The translations under genes were made by a program, and so were the position numbers. The notes beneath the pieces are model-generated. The model did no database searches and was not told the origin of the DNA. It was given only the letters and a program-made list of their open reading frames with translations. Below, in pieces: positions 27,540-37,430 of a stretch of DNA of 64,000 nucleotides. The number at the start of each line of letters is the position of its first letter. Positions within the stretch are counted from its first letter, which is position 1. Origin of the DNA: an uncultured Lachnospira sp. (GTDB lineage: Bacteria; Bacillota; Clostridia; Lachnospirales; Lachnospiraceae); NCBI GenBank assembly GCA_934343805.1, contig CAKRIN010000003.1, positions 78,482-142,481 on the forward strand. Direction: 5' to 3'.

Positions 27540-28253
27540 ATGTATAATAAGGATTTGTCTGCATTTATGCAGACTATTGGATATGAATTTAATGATATAA
27601 GCCTGCTTGAAGTTGCACTTACGCATAGCTCTTATGCTAATGAGCAGAAAAAATGGGCCGGTATTGATAATGAAAGAATGGAATTCTTAGGAGATGCCGT
27701 ACTTGAACTTTCATCCAGTGATTATATATATAAGAATCATTCTGAAATGGCAGAAGGAAAAATGACAAAACTGCGCGCCAGCATAGTATGTGAACCTACA
27801 CTCGCTTTATGTGCAAGAGCTATCGGGCTTGATGCATTTATAAGGCTGGGAAAAGGAGAAGAACTTACTGGTGGACGGGGGAGAGATTCTATCGTATCTG
27901 ATGCCTGTGAAGCTGTTATTGGAGCCATCTATCTAGATGGTGGTTTTGCTAATGCAAAAGAATTTGTTAATAAATTCATTCTTAATGACCTTGATAATAA
28001 GAAACTCTTTTTTGATAGCAAGACTATTCTACAGGAAGTTATTCAGGGACTTGGTAAAGAGATAGAGTATGAATTCATCGGTGAAGAAGGACCTGAACAT
28101 AATAAGATGTTTGCTGTTGCAGCAGTTGTAGATGGGCTTTTTAATATTAAAGGAACCGGACACACTAAGAAATCAGCATCTCAAAATGCAGCATATGCTG
28201 CACTTATCGAGCTTAAAAATAAAGGCTACGATATAAACTCTGATAAGAGATAA
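27540..28253 (+). CDS. rnc: Ribonuclease III
   Basis: Cleaves double-stranded RNA in rRNA processing and turnover. The 237 residues have the catalytic signature ERMEFLGDA (45-53), a second acidic cluster in DACEAVIGAIYLDGG (near 121-135) and a C-terminal double-stranded RNA-binding domain (about 165-237, ending KSASQNAAYAALIEL). AGAAAGG precedes the ATG. The gene lies 13 bases upstream of smc, as in Bacillus. Confidence 0.97.
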   Translation: MYNKDLSAFMQTIGYEFNDISLLEVALTHSSYANEQKKWAGIDNERMEFLGDAVLELSSSDYIYKNHSEMAEGKMTKLRASIVCEPTLALCARAIGLDAFIRLGKGEELTGGRGRDSIVSDACEAVIGAIYLDGGFANAKEFVNKFILNDLDNKKLFFDSKTILQEVIQGLGKEIEYEFIGEEGPEHNKMFAVAAVVDGLFNIKGTGHTKKSASQNAAYAALIELKNKGYDINSDKR

Positions 28254-28266
28254 TAAGTGAGGGGTT

Positions 28267-31200
28267 ATGTATTTAAAAAGTATTGAAGTTCAAGGATTTA
28301 AATCATTTGCTAACAAAATAGTATTTGATTTTCATAACGGTATTACGGGTATTGTAGGCCCTAATGGTTCAGGAAAAAGTAATGTTGCTGATGCCGTGAG
28401 ATGGGTTTTAGGAGAACAGAGCGCTAAACAGCTTCGTGGTTCCAAAATGGAAGATGTTATATTTGCAGGAACAGAAAACAGAAAGCCTGTCGGATTCGCA
28501 TTTGTATCAATTACACTTGATAACAGTGACCATGCTCTTCCTGTTGACTATGATGAAGTTACTGTTTCAAGAAGAGTATACCGATCAGGAGAAAGTGAAT
28601 ATCTTATTAATGGTAATTCATGCAGATTAAAAGATGTTACAGAAATGTTCTATGATACCGGTATCGGTAAAGAGGGATATTCTATTATTGGACAGGGACA
28701 GATAGATAAAATTCTTTCTGGAAAACCTGACGAAAGAAGAGAACTTTTTGATGAAGCTGCGGGAATTGTTAAATTTAAGAGAAGAAAAGCTACTGCTATT
28801 AAGAAATTAGAGAATGAGCGTGCTAATCTTGTACGTGTTAATGACATACTGGCAGAACTTGAAAAACAGGTCGGACCATTACAGGTTCAGTCAGAAAAAG
28901 CCAAGGAATATCTTGATTATAAGGCGGAACTGAAAAAATATGATGTCAATGCTTTCCTTTTGGAATCTGACAGGATAAGCAAGGATCTGGAGGAATTAAC
29001 AGGAAAGATTGGCATTGCTGATAATGACCTTGCTGATTCAAGGCGTGAATACGAGAGTACTAAGGCTGAATATGAAGATGCTGAGGAACAATTATCAAAG
29101 GTTAATTCTGATATTGAAAATGTTAATTCACTTTTATCCAACACTGAGCTTGAAAGCCAGCGACTCAATGGTGAGATTAATGTAATCACTGAGCAGATAA
29201 ACAGATTCACTGATAATGAAAAGCATTACAGTGACAGAATTGCTGCTATTGACAATGACAAAGCTGCTAAGCAGTCTAATTTGTCTGAGCTGCAGAATCA
29301 GCTTGAAGAAATTTCTGCTTCTGTAAATGAATTTGAGAATAATCTTAAAGTTAAGCAGGAAGCTGCTGATGTTATCAGGCAGGATATTGATGGTGTTTCT
29401 GATCAGATTGAAAGCAGACAGAATGATATCTATGACAGACTTAATGCCAAGTCTTCAATTAATGCTGAAAACCAGAAGTTTGCCACAATGCTTGAACAGC
29501 TTAATATCAGAAAGGCTGAACTTAACAGCCGTATTATTAAAGATAAAAGTAATGAAGCTGAACAAGATATTAAGATTAATGAAATAAGTTCAAGATTAGA
29601 GGCTGCACAGAAAAATGCTTTAGAAATAGCAGAAAGAATTGCAGCTAATAATGATGAAGTTACTTCTATCAAGAATGAAAATGCAGAGCTTAATTCTCAA
29701 CACGACAAGATTGTACAGAACTATCACAGAGAGAAGTCAAGACTGGAATCTCTTATTAATATTACTGAAAGATATGATGGTTATGGCAACAGCATCCGTA
29801 AAATAATGGAATTAAAGGAAAGTAATTCTGGAATTCTTGGTGTTATTGCAGATATTGTTAAAGTAGAAAGAAAGTATGAGACTGCCATAGAGACGGCTTT
29901 AGGCGGAACAATACAGAATATCGTTACTGATAAGGAATCTACTGCCAAAGAGCTTATTGCATATCTTAAGCAGAATAAACTTGGACGCGCTACATTTTTA
30001 CCGCTTAATTCCATATCTGGAAGAAATACTCTTGAGAAAGAACCATGTATTAAAGAAAATGGTGTTGTTGGCATAGCCAGTAATCTTGTAAGAGTTTCTT
30101 TTGAATATGAGAATCTTGCCAGATACCTTCTTGGAAGGATTCTTGTTGTTGATAATATTGATAATGCACTTCTTATTGCCAGAAAATATAAATACAGTTT
30201 AAGGATTGTCACGCTTGAAGGTGAGCAGCTCAATCCTGGCGGTTCAATGACGGGTGGTGCATTTAAGAATTCAAGTAATCTTCTTGGCAGAAGAAGAGAG
30301 ATTGAAGAACTTAAGAAATCTGTATCAGAACTCAGCAAATCATCAACTGAACTCAAATCAAAGATTGCAGATAACAGGGCAAAGATCACATCTATAAGAG
30401 AACTTATTGATGCAGATAATAAAGCCAACAGAGAAGCATCTTTAGCTGTTAATACAGAACAGATGAATCTTAATCAGGCAAAGCAGAAATTATCTGAGAT
30501 CAGGGCAGTATATGACAAAGATAAAGCTGAGACTGTTGATATTGACAGACAGATTAAAGAGATTGACGAGAATAAGAATCAGGTAAGCGGAAGTTTAAGT
30601 GCTCTTGAAATCCAGAATGAGAGTTCAAGAAAAGAAATTGAAAATCTTAATAAGCAGCTTGAAGTTAAGAAAGCTGAACTTGATAAGGCTAATGACGATA
30701 TTGAGAATCTTAAAATCAGATTCAGCTCTGTTGAGCAGAAAACAACATTTATTCAGGAAAATATCAGCAGAATCAATTCAGAGATAGAGGCTCTTGAACT
30801 TGAAGAAACAGATATAAAACAGAAAAAAGATTCTTTATCATCTGATGTAGAAGATAAGAAAACGCAGATTGAAAAGTTAAGAAATGATATTCACCAGTCA
30901 AAGAATCAGATTGAGGACTGCAATACCAAAATTGAAGCTCTTCGTAAAGATAGGGATATCATTAATGCCAGTCATAAAACTTTCTTTGATAAGCGAGAAA
31001 AGATTAATGAACAGATTGTTCTTCTTGAAAAAGAGAGTATGCGTCTGCATAACCAGCAGGAAAAGCTTGAAGAAGAGAATGACACAATTGTTGATTACAT
31101 GTGGAATGAATATGAACTTACATACAGTTATGCTGCAGAATTAAGATGCGAAGAACTTACTGATATATCTGATATTAAAAAGCAGATTAATACACTCAAA

Positions 31201-31836
31201 ACTAATATCAAAAAATTAGGTGTTGTTAATGTAAATGCTATTGAAGAGTATAAGGAAGTAAGCGAGAGATACAATTTCTTAAAGACACAGCATGATGATA
31301 TGATTAAAGCAGAAGAAGCTCTTGTCCAGGTTATTGATGAACTCGATAACGGAATGAGAATCCAGTTTAAGGAGAAGTTCGAGGAAATCAAGGTTGAATT
31401 CGATAAGGTATTCAAAGAATTGTTTGGTGGTGGACGAGGTACAATAGAACTTGTTGAGGATGAGGATATACTTGAAGCAGGTATTCTTATCATATCTCAG
31501 CCGCCAGGAAAGAAACTTCAGAATATGATGCAGTTATCAGGTGGAGAGAAAGCACTTACAGCAATTGCGCTTCTTTTTGCAATTCAGAATCTTAAGCCAT
31601 CTCCATTCTGTCTTCTTGATGAAATTGAAGCTGCACTTGATGATTCTAATGTAGGAAGATACGCTAATTATCTTCACAAGCTTACTACACACACACAATT
31701 TATTGTTATTACACACAGACGTGGAACAATGGCTGCAGCTGACAGACTGTATGGTATTACCATGCAGGAAAAGGGAGTGTCAGCACTTGTTTCAGTCGAC
31801 CTTATAGCAAATGATCTTGATAAGAAAAAGGAGTAG
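28267..31836 (+). CDS. smc: Chromosome segregation protein SMC
   Basis: The 1189-residue core of the condensin complex, which loads on DNA with ScpA and ScpB. The N-terminal head has Walker A GPNGSGKSN (about 32-40). Two long coiled-coil arms flank a hinge near residues 515-680, which includes GGTIQNIVT and the GGSMTGGAF motif. The C-terminal head has LSGGEKALTAIALLFAI and Walker B FCLLDEIEAALDD. The length is normal. GTGAGGGG lies before the ATG. It is followed 2 bases later by ftsY. Confidence 0.98.
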   Translation: MYLKSIEVQGFKSFANKIVFDFHNGITGIVGPNGSGKSNVADAVRWVLGEQSAKQLRGSKMEDVIFAGTENRKPVGFAFVSITLDNSDHALPVDYDEVTVSRRVYRSGESEYLINGNSCRLKDVTEMFYDTGIGKEGYSIIGQGQIDKILSGKPDERRELFDEAAGIVKFKRRKATAIKKLENERANLVRVNDILAELEKQVGPLQVQSEKAKEYLDYKAELKKYDVNAFLLESDRISKDLEELTGKIGIADNDLADSRREYESTKAEYEDAEEQLSKVNSDIENVNSLLSNTELESQRLNGEINVITEQINRFTDNEKHYSDRIAAIDNDKAAKQSNLSELQNQLEEISASVNEFENNLKVKQEAADVIRQDIDGVSDQIESRQNDIYDRLNAKSSINAENQKFATMLEQLNIRKAELNSRIIKDKSNEAEQDIKINEISSRLEAAQKNALEIAERIAANNDEVTSIKNENAELNSQHDKIVQNYHREKSRLESLINITERYDGYGNSIRKIMELKESNSGILGVIADIVKVERKYETAIETALGGTIQNIVTDKESTAKELIAYLKQNKLGRATFLPLNSISGRNTLEKEPCIKENGVVGIASNLVRVSFEYENLARYLLGRILVVDNIDNALLIARKYKYSLRIVTLEGEQLNPGGSMTGGAFKNSSNLLGRRREIEELKKSVSELSKSSTELKSKIADNRAKITSIRELIDADNKANREASLAVNTEQMNLNQAKQKLSEIRAVYDKDKAETVDIDRQIKEIDENKNQVSGSLSALEIQNESSRKEIENLNKQLEVKKAELDKANDDIENLKIRFSSVEQKTTFIQENISRINSEIEALELEETDIKQKKDSLSSDVEDKKTQIEKLRNDIHQSKNQIEDCNTKIEALRKDRDIINASHKTFFDKREKINEQIVLLEKESMRLHNQQEKLEEENDTIVDYMWNEYELTYSYAAELRCEELTDISDIKKQINTLKTNIKKLGVVNVNAIEEYKEVSERYNFLKTQHDDMIKAEEALVQVIDELDNGMRIQFKEKFEEIKVEFDKVFKELFGGGRGTIELVEDEDILEAGILIISQPPGKKLQNMMQLSGGEKALTAIALLFAIQNLKPSPFCLLDEIEAALDDSNVGRYANYLHKLTTHTQFIVITHRRGTMAAADRLYGITMQEKGVSALVSVDLIANDLDKKKE

Positions 31837-31838
31837 GT

Positions 31839-32771
31839 ATGGGATTTTTCAGTAAATTAAAAGAAGGACTGACAAAAACAAGAGATAATATTGTTTCTGG
31901 CATTGATTCTGTATTCTCAGGATTCTCATCTATAGATGATGACTTTTATGATGAACTTGAAGAAACTCTCATTATGGGAGATATAGGAGTTGTCTCAACA
32001 GAGGAAATACTTGATGACCTTAAATTCAAGGTTAAAGAAAATAAAATCAAGAATCCTGCTGACTGCAAACAGCTTCTCATCGACAGTATTAAAGAAAAAA
32101 TGGATCTTGGCGAGAATGCATATGAATTTGAAAATCGTAAATCTATAGTAATGCTTATTGGTGTCAATGGTGTTGGAAAGACTACTTCTGTTGGCAAACT
32201 TGCAGGACTGCTTAAAGCACAGAATAAAAAAGTTATTATGGCAGCCGCTGATACATTCAGAGCTGCCGCAATAGAGCAGCTTACAGAATGGTCTAACAGA
32301 ACCGGGGCTGATATTATAGCACAGAGCGAAGGATCAGATCCCGCAGCAGTGATTTACGATTCAATTGCTGCGTGTAAAGCAAGAAAGGCTGATGTTCTTT
32401 TATGCGATACTGCCGGACGTCTTCAGAATAAGAAGAATCTTATGGAAGAGCTTCGTAAGATTGACAGAGTTATAGAAAGAGAGTATTCTGAAGCATACAG
32501 GGAAAATCTTATCGTTCTGGATGCAACAACAGGTCAGAATGCACTTTCCCAGCTTAGAGAATTTAATGATGTGACTAATATCACTGGTATCATTCTTACT
32601 AAGATGGATGGAACTGCCAAGGGTGGAATTGCCGTGGCTATTCAGGCTGAATTTGGAATTCCTGTTAAATATATTGGCGTCGGAGAGAAAGTTGAAGATT
32701 TACAGAAGTTTGATTCAGACACATTTGTTAATGCATTATTTGATGTGGATAATGGTTCTGATGAAGGCTGA
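31839..32771 (+). CDS. ftsY: Signal recognition particle receptor FtsY
   Basis: The membrane-associated SRP receptor GTPase that pairs with Ffh, encoded at 35775. The 310 residues contain an NG domain without the long acidic A domain of Proteobacteria. G1 GVNGVGKTTSVGKLA lies near 108-122; DTAGRLQN and TKMDGTAKGG follow. AAGGAG precedes the ATG. It is 2 bases after smc and probably coupled to it. Confidence 0.97.
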   Translation: MGFFSKLKEGLTKTRDNIVSGIDSVFSGFSSIDDDFYDELEETLIMGDIGVVSTEEILDDLKFKVKENKIKNPADCKQLLIDSIKEKMDLGENAYEFENRKSIVMLIGVNGVGKTTSVGKLAGLLKAQNKKVIMAAADTFRAAAIEQLTEWSNRTGADIIAQSEGSDPAAVIYDSIAACKARKADVLLCDTAGRLQNKKNLMEELRKIDRVIEREYSEAYRENLIVLDATTGQNALSQLREFNDVTNITGIILTKMDGTAKGGIAVAIQAEFGIPVKYIGVGEKVEDLQKFDSDTFVNALFDVDNGSDEG

Positions 32772-32805
32772 TAAGTTAATAAATTAAGATGGGAGATTAA
32801 GTGTA

Positions 32806-34023
32806 ATGGAAGAATTAACATTGAAAAGTTTCGAAGAAGCTGCTGAGAAGGTTAAGGAAGCAACACTTCCTACCAATTTGGTATACAGTGAGTATTTCAG
32901 TAGCCAGACTGGTAACAAAGTATATCTTAAGCCAGAGAATATGCAGTACACAGGTGCTTACAAGGTAAGAGGTGCATATTACAAGATTAGCACAATGTCA
33001 GAGGAAGCAAGACAGAAGGGACTTATTACAGCTTCTGCCGGAAATCACGCACAGGGTGTGGCATTTGCAGCTAAGAAATATGGAGTTAAGGCGACAGTAG
33101 TTATGCCTACAACAACACCACTTATCAAAGTAAACAGAACTAAAGGATACGGCGCAGAGGTTATTCTTTATGGTAATGTATATGATGAAGCATGTGAATA
33201 TGCAATAAAACTTGCTGAAGAGAAAGGTCTTACATTTGTTCACCCATTTGATGATTTAGATGTTGCAACAGGCCAGGGATCTATCGCAATGGAGATTATT
33301 AAAGAGCTTCCAACTGTTGATTATATTCTTGTTCCTATTGGTGGAGGCGGACTTGCAACAGGTGTATCTACACTTGCAAAGCTCCTCAATCCTAATATTA
33401 AAGTAATTGGTGTAGAACCAGCTGGAGCTAACTGCCTTCAGGAATCTATTAAAGCAGGAAAGGTAGTGACACTCCCATCTGTAAGTACAATCGCAGATGG
33501 TACAGCAGTTAAAACTCCGGGAAGCAAGCTGTTCCCATATCTTCAGAAGAATCTTGATGATATTATTACTGTTCCTGATGAAGATCTTATTGTAGCTTTC
33601 CTTGATATGGTTGAGAATCATAAAATGATTGTTGAGAATTCAGGACTTCTTACAGTTGCAGCATTAAAGCAGCTTGACGTTAAGGATAAGAAGATTGTTT
33701 CTATTCTTTCAGGTGGTAATATGGATGTTATTACTATGTCATCTGTAGTTCAACAGGGACTTGTACAGAGAAGCAGAATCTTCACAGTTTCTGTACTTCT
33801 TCCTGATAAGCCGGGTGAACTTGTAAGAGTTGCATCTATTATTGCGGAAGCTAATGGTAATGTAATTAAGCTTGAACATAACCAGTTTGTAAGTATCAAT
33901 AGAAAAGCAACTGTTGAACTTAGAATTACAATTGAAGCATTCGGACATGAGCATAAAGATGAAATTGTAGACAAGCTTGAAGCAGCCGGTTTAAGACCTA
34001 GAATAGTTAAGGTTAATATCTAA
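32806..34023 (+). CDS. ilvA: Threonine ammonia-lyase (dehydratase) with ACT domain
   Basis: A PLP enzyme that deaminates threonine to 2-oxobutyrate, for isoleucine synthesis or threonine breakdown. The 405 residues have the PLP lysine in YKVRGA (about 53), the SAGNHAQG substrate loop and the GGGGLATG phosphate-binding loop (about 180). A C-terminal ACT-like region (about 325-405, starting FTVSVLLPDKPGELVRV) probably regulates it. The size is closer to the short single-ACT form than to the 500-residue E. coli IlvA. It is inserted between ftsY and ylxM, which are neighbours in Bacillus. The biosynthetic versus catabolic role is not settled. Confidence 0.92.
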   Translation: MEELTLKSFEEAAEKVKEATLPTNLVYSEYFSSQTGNKVYLKPENMQYTGAYKVRGAYYKISTMSEEARQKGLITASAGNHAQGVAFAAKKYGVKATVVMPTTTPLIKVNRTKGYGAEVILYGNVYDEACEYAIKLAEEKGLTFVHPFDDLDVATGQGSIAMEIIKELPTVDYILVPIGGGGLATGVSTLAKLLNPNIKVIGVEPAGANCLQESIKAGKVVTLPSVSTIADGTAVKTPGSKLFPYLQKNLDDIITVPDEDLIVAFLDMVENHKMIVENSGLLTVAALKQLDVKDKKIVSILSGGNMDVITMSSVVQQGLVQRSRIFTVSVLLPDKPGELVRVASIIAEANGNVIKLEHNQFVSINRKATVELRITIEAFGHEHKDEIVDKLEAAGLRPRIVKVNI

Positions 34024-34051
34024 TTACAATCTGCTTATAGAGAGGACTTAT

Positions 34052-35314
34052 ATGAGAAAATATTCTTTCAAAAGATATGCAGGTGTTACAATGGCATTAT
34101 TTGGGGCAGCAGCTCTGTCCCTATTGCTGTTTTTTGCACTTTTCAGGATTGATGCAATTCATAAGGCTTTCTCACATGTATGCAAAACCCTTATGCCTTT
34201 TATTATAGGTGGAAGCCTTGCTTATGTTATTTGTCCATTATGTAATGTTTTTGAAAAAACTTATAATAAAGCGTTTTCATTTATAAAAAACGAAAAGAAG
34301 AGAAATAATCTTGCTAATAATTTAAGCGTGTTTACAGGATTGTTTATCGCTATTTTGTTTATTTATTTTATGATAATAGTTATTATTCCTAATCTTGTTA
34401 ACAGTGTTGTGCGTTTAATTCAGATTATTCCTGATAATGTTGAAAAGCTTATTGATTTTGTACAGAAATTTATGAATGAAAATCAGACTCTTATGAAATA
34501 TTCTGAAGATATCATTGATAAAACATATAAGTTTATTAACGACTGGCTTGGCAATGATTTTCTTGGATATGCCCAGGGGATAGCTACCGGATTATCAACG
34601 GGTGTTGTTAATGTTATTGTTGTTTTATTTAATGTTATTATTGGTTTTATTGTAGCAGCTTACCTTCTTACTGCAAGAAAGAAGCTTGCAAGACAAGGCG
34701 AGATGATCATTTACAGCATATTCAAAAAGGAACGCGCTGATAATGTAATGGAAGAAATCAAATATACAGACAGGGTGTTCAGTGGATTTGTTAATGGTAA
34801 AATACTTGATGCACTTGTTATTGCATTGGTCTGCTATATTGGTCTTAAAATCTTTACTTTGTGTAATCCTGGCAAAGAGATGATGAGTGAAATACTCATT
34901 GCATTTATTGTTGGTATATTTAATGTAATACCATTCTTTGGATGGTACATTGCATGGATTATAGGCGCATTACTGTGTCTTATTATTAATCCGGCACAAT
35001 GTCTGTTCTTTGTTATTTTTAATTTTATATTACAACAGATTGACGGCAATATTATCGGACCTAAAATACTTGGTAATACAACAGGTATATCAAGCTTCTG
35101 GGTTTTGTTTTCAATATTACTTTTTGGAGATATATGGGGATTTGCCGGTATGCTGCTCGGCGTTCCTATATTTGCGGTGATATATCATCTTATTAAGAAA
35201 TGGGTATTTAAAAGACTTAAGATTAATGGAATGGAAAATCTCAGTGAAGCTTACGAAGCAGAATATCCGCCTAATGAGCGGGAGAAGAAGCTTGAAACAG
35301 GAAATTCAAAATGA
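34052..35314 (+). CDS. AI-2E family transporter (TqsA/PerM-like permease)
   Basis: A 420-residue polytopic membrane protein. It has paired N-terminal helices, a soluble middle region with VRLIQIIPDNVEKLIDF and several C-terminal helices, including NVIPFFGWYIAWIIGALL and the GNIIGPKILGNTTGISSFWVL segment typical of the AI-2E/UPF0118 family. Members export varied small molecules or exchange Na+ and H+; the substrate here is unknown. GAGAGGAC precedes the ATG. It shares the insertion between ftsY and ylxM with ilvA and ends in a terminator. Confidence 0.9.
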   Translation: MRKYSFKRYAGVTMALFGAAALSLLLFFALFRIDAIHKAFSHVCKTLMPFIIGGSLAYVICPLCNVFEKTYNKAFSFIKNEKKRNNLANNLSVFTGLFIAILFIYFMIIVIIPNLVNSVVRLIQIIPDNVEKLIDFVQKFMNENQTLMKYSEDIIDKTYKFINDWLGNDFLGYAQGIATGLSTGVVNVIVVLFNVIIGFIVAAYLLTARKKLARQGEMIIYSIFKKERADNVMEEIKYTDRVFSGFVNGKILDALVIALVCYIGLKIFTLCNPGKEMMSEILIAFIVGIFNVIPFFGWYIAWIIGALLCLIINPAQCLFFVIFNFILQQIDGNIIGPKILGNTTGISSFWVLFSILLFGDIWGFAGMLLGVPIFAVIYHLIKKWVFKRLKINGMENLSEAYEAEYPPNEREKKLETGNSK

Positions 35315-35328
35315 TTTAAAATTTTTAA

Positions 35329-35365
35329 AAGTGTCAAGTAAAAATGCTTGACACTTATTTTCTTT
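35329..35365 (+). terminator. Terminator after the AI-2E permease gene
   Basis: A perfect 10-bp stem (35329-35338 with 35347-35356), 8-base loop and a T-rich tail. Its right arm contains the TTGACA of the next promoter. Confidence 0.78.
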
Positions 35366-35376
35366 TCTGATATTAT
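35348..35376 (+). promoter_or_regulatory. Promoter of ylxM-ffh-rpsP operon, overlapping the terminator
   Basis: A perfect TTGACA (35348-35353) inside the 3' arm of the preceding terminator is followed after 17 bases by TATTAT (35371-35376). The leader to ylxM is about 35 bases. One DNA segment appears to serve both terminator and promoter. Confidence 0.72.
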
Positions 35377-35417
35377 ACTCAAGGCTTATGAATTATATTT
35401 AGTTTGTGGCAGGTATT

Positions 35418-35762
35418 ATGGAAAGAATTGTTGAACAGAATCTTTTATATGATTTTTATGGAGAGTTACTTAACGAACATCAGAAAAAAATATATGAAGA
35501 TGCTATTTACAATGATCTGTCCCTTAGTGAGATTGCTGATGAATATGGAATCTCAAGGCAGGGAGTACATGATCTTATTAAAAGAGTTACGAAGACACTT
35601 GATGGATACGAAGCTAAGCTTCATCTTATACAGAAGTTCCTTGAGACCAAGGATAAGATTTCTAAGATTGATGCTTTAGTAGATGATTATATTGAAAGTC
35701 AGGATATAACTGATATTCATGAAATCAAGAAGTTATCTAATGAGATTCTTGAGGAATTTTAA
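35418..35762 (+). CDS. ylxM: YlxM-family SRP-associated HTH protein
   Basis: A 114-residue helix-turn-helix protein with LSEIADEYGISRQGVHDLIKR (about 36-56), followed by a helical tail. YlxM is encoded next to ffh in most Firmicutes, and its streptococcal relative stimulates SRP assembly and GTPase activity. The ATG at 35418 is preceded by GGCAGG; a GTG at 35406 would start before that site. It lies 12 bases upstream of ffh. Confidence 0.92.
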   Translation: MERIVEQNLLYDFYGELLNEHQKKIYEDAIYNDLSLSEIADEYGISRQGVHDLIKRVTKTLDGYEAKLHLIQKFLETKDKISKIDALVDDYIESQDITDIHEIKKLSNEILEEF

Positions 35763-35774
35763 GGAGAGATATTT

Positions 35775-37121
35775 ATGGCATTTGATAGTTTATCAGAGAA
35801 GTTGCAGAATATTTTTAAGAATCTTCGTGGCAAAGGTCGTTTATCTGAGGCCGATGTCAAAGCTGCTCTTAAAGAGGTCAAGCTTGCACTACTGGAAGCT
35901 GATGTTAACTTTAAAGTGGTTAAACAGTTTATTAAGTCTGTTGAAGAAAGAGCTATTGGACAGGATGTTATGTCAAGCCTTACACCTGGACAGATGGTTA
36001 TTAAGATTGTTAATGAAGAGATGGTTTCTCTTATGGGATCTGAAACTACTGAGATAGCTTTAAAGCCTGGCTCAGAGATTACTGTTATTATGATGGCAGG
36101 TCTTCAGGGTGCTGGTAAAACAACAACAACAGCCAAGCTTGCCGGCAAGTTTAAGGCAAAAGGAAGAAAACCTCTTTTAGTTGCCTGTGATGTGTACAGA
36201 CCTGCGGCTGTTGAACAGCTTACTATCAATGGTAATAAGCAGGGGGTTGATGTGTTTTCTATGGGAACCAATCAGAAGCCTGTCGATATTGCCAAAGCTG
36301 CCATAGCACATGCTAAGAATAATGGCTTTAATACAGTTATTCTTGATACAGCAGGACGACTTCATGTTGATGAAGATATGATGAATGAGCTTATAGAGAT
36401 TAAGGCTAACGTATCCGTTGACCAGACGATTCTTGTTGTTGATTCCATGACAGGACAGGATGCTGTTAATGTTGCATCTTCATTTAATGAAAAAGTTGGC
36501 ATTGATGGAGTAATCCTTACTAAGCTCGATGGTGACACAAGAGGTGGAGCTGCTCTTTCAATTAAAGCAGTCACTGGAAAGCCAATTCTTTATGTTGGTA
36601 TGGGAGAAAAGCTGTCAGATCTTGAACAGTTCTATCCGGATCGTATGGCATCAAGAATTCTTGGTATGGGAGATGTCCTTACCCTTATTGAGAAGGCTGA
36701 AGCACAGATTGATGCAGATAAAGCAAAAGCTATGGAAGAAAAGCTCAAGAAAGCTGAATTTGATTTCAACGATTTCCTTGAGTATATGGGACAGATTAAA
36801 AATATGGGTGGTATCAGTTCAATTATGAGTATGATGCCTGGTCTGTCAGGTCAGATGAAGAATGTTTCAATTGATGATGATGAAGCAGAGAAGAATATGA
36901 GAAGAACCGAATCTATCATATATTCAATGACCAAGGCAGAGAGAAGTAATCCAGACATACTTAATCCTTCAAGAAAGAACAGAATTGCAAGAGGTGCTGG
37001 AGTTGATATAGCAGATGTCAACCGCCTTGTTAAGCAGTTTGATCAGATGAAGAAAATGATGAAGCAGATGCCAGGAATGATGAAAGGTGCTAAAAAGGGA
37101 CGTTTTAAGTTGCCTTTTTAA
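35775..37121 (+). CDS. ffh: Signal recognition particle protein Ffh
   Basis: The SRP54 GTPase binds signal peptides and 4.5S/6S-type SRP RNA and docks with FtsY. The 448 residues have an N domain, G1 GLQGAGKTTTTAKLAG (about 109-124), DTAGRLHVDE, TKLDGDTRGG and a C-terminal methionine-rich M domain ending MMKQMPGMMKGAKKGRFKLPF. AAGGAGA precedes the ATG. It is followed 40 bases later by rpsP, the universal Firmicutes order. The SRP RNA gene was not seen in this window. Confidence 0.98.
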   Translation: MAFDSLSEKLQNIFKNLRGKGRLSEADVKAALKEVKLALLEADVNFKVVKQFIKSVEERAIGQDVMSSLTPGQMVIKIVNEEMVSLMGSETTEIALKPGSEITVIMMAGLQGAGKTTTTAKLAGKFKAKGRKPLLVACDVYRPAAVEQLTINGNKQGVDVFSMGTNQKPVDIAKAAIAHAKNNGFNTVILDTAGRLHVDEDMMNELIEIKANVSVDQTILVVDSMTGQDAVNVASSFNEKVGIDGVILTKLDGDTRGGAALSIKAVTGKPILYVGMGEKLSDLEQFYPDRMASRILGMGDVLTLIEKAEAQIDADKAKAMEEKLKKAEFDFNDFLEYMGQIKNMGGISSIMSMMPGLSGQMKNVSIDDDEAEKNMRRTESIIYSMTKAERSNPDILNPSRKNRIARGAGVDIADVNRLVKQFDQMKKMMKQMPGMMKGAKKGRFKLPF

Positions 37122-37161
37122 CATAGATTAATTTTTAAGAATAATACAGGAGGTGAATGTA

Positions 37162-37407
37162 ATGGCAGTAAAGATTAGATTAAAGAGATTAGGTGAGAAG
37201 AAGAATCCTTTCTATAGAATTATCGTAGCAGACTCAAGATCTCCAAGAAACGGAAGATTTATCGAGGAAATCGGTACTTATGATCCTAATTATGATCCTT
37301 GTAAGTTAAGCATTGATGCTGAGGCTGCTAAGAAGTGGTTATCAAATGGAGCTCAGCCTACAGAGGTTGTTGGAAAGCTTTTCAAGATGGCTGGTATCGA
37401 GAAATAA
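37162..37407 (+). CDS. rpsP: 30S ribosomal protein S16
   Basis: An 81-residue small-subunit protein with the N-terminal [19 protein letters not shown] typical of S16. AGGAGGTG lies 6 bases before the ATG at 37162. A GTG at 37153 overlaps that ribosome site and was rejected. It is part of the ffh-rpsP-khpA-rimM run. Confidence 0.98.
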   Translation: MAVKIRLKRLGEKKNPFYRIIVADSRSPRNGRFIEEIGTYDPNYDPCKLSIDAEAAKKWLSNGAQPTEVVGKLFKMAGIEK

Positions 37408-37430
37408 AACTAGTGGAGGTGTAATTGACT

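Noticed and set aside
29781..30428. Long reverse-strand open frame (215 codons) within smc
   Set aside because: It is antisense to conserved SMC coding sequence and has no ribosome site or recognisable domain.
32772..32805. Possible T-box or attenuator before ilvA
   Set aside because: Only 34 bases separate ftsY and ilvA, too short for such a leader.
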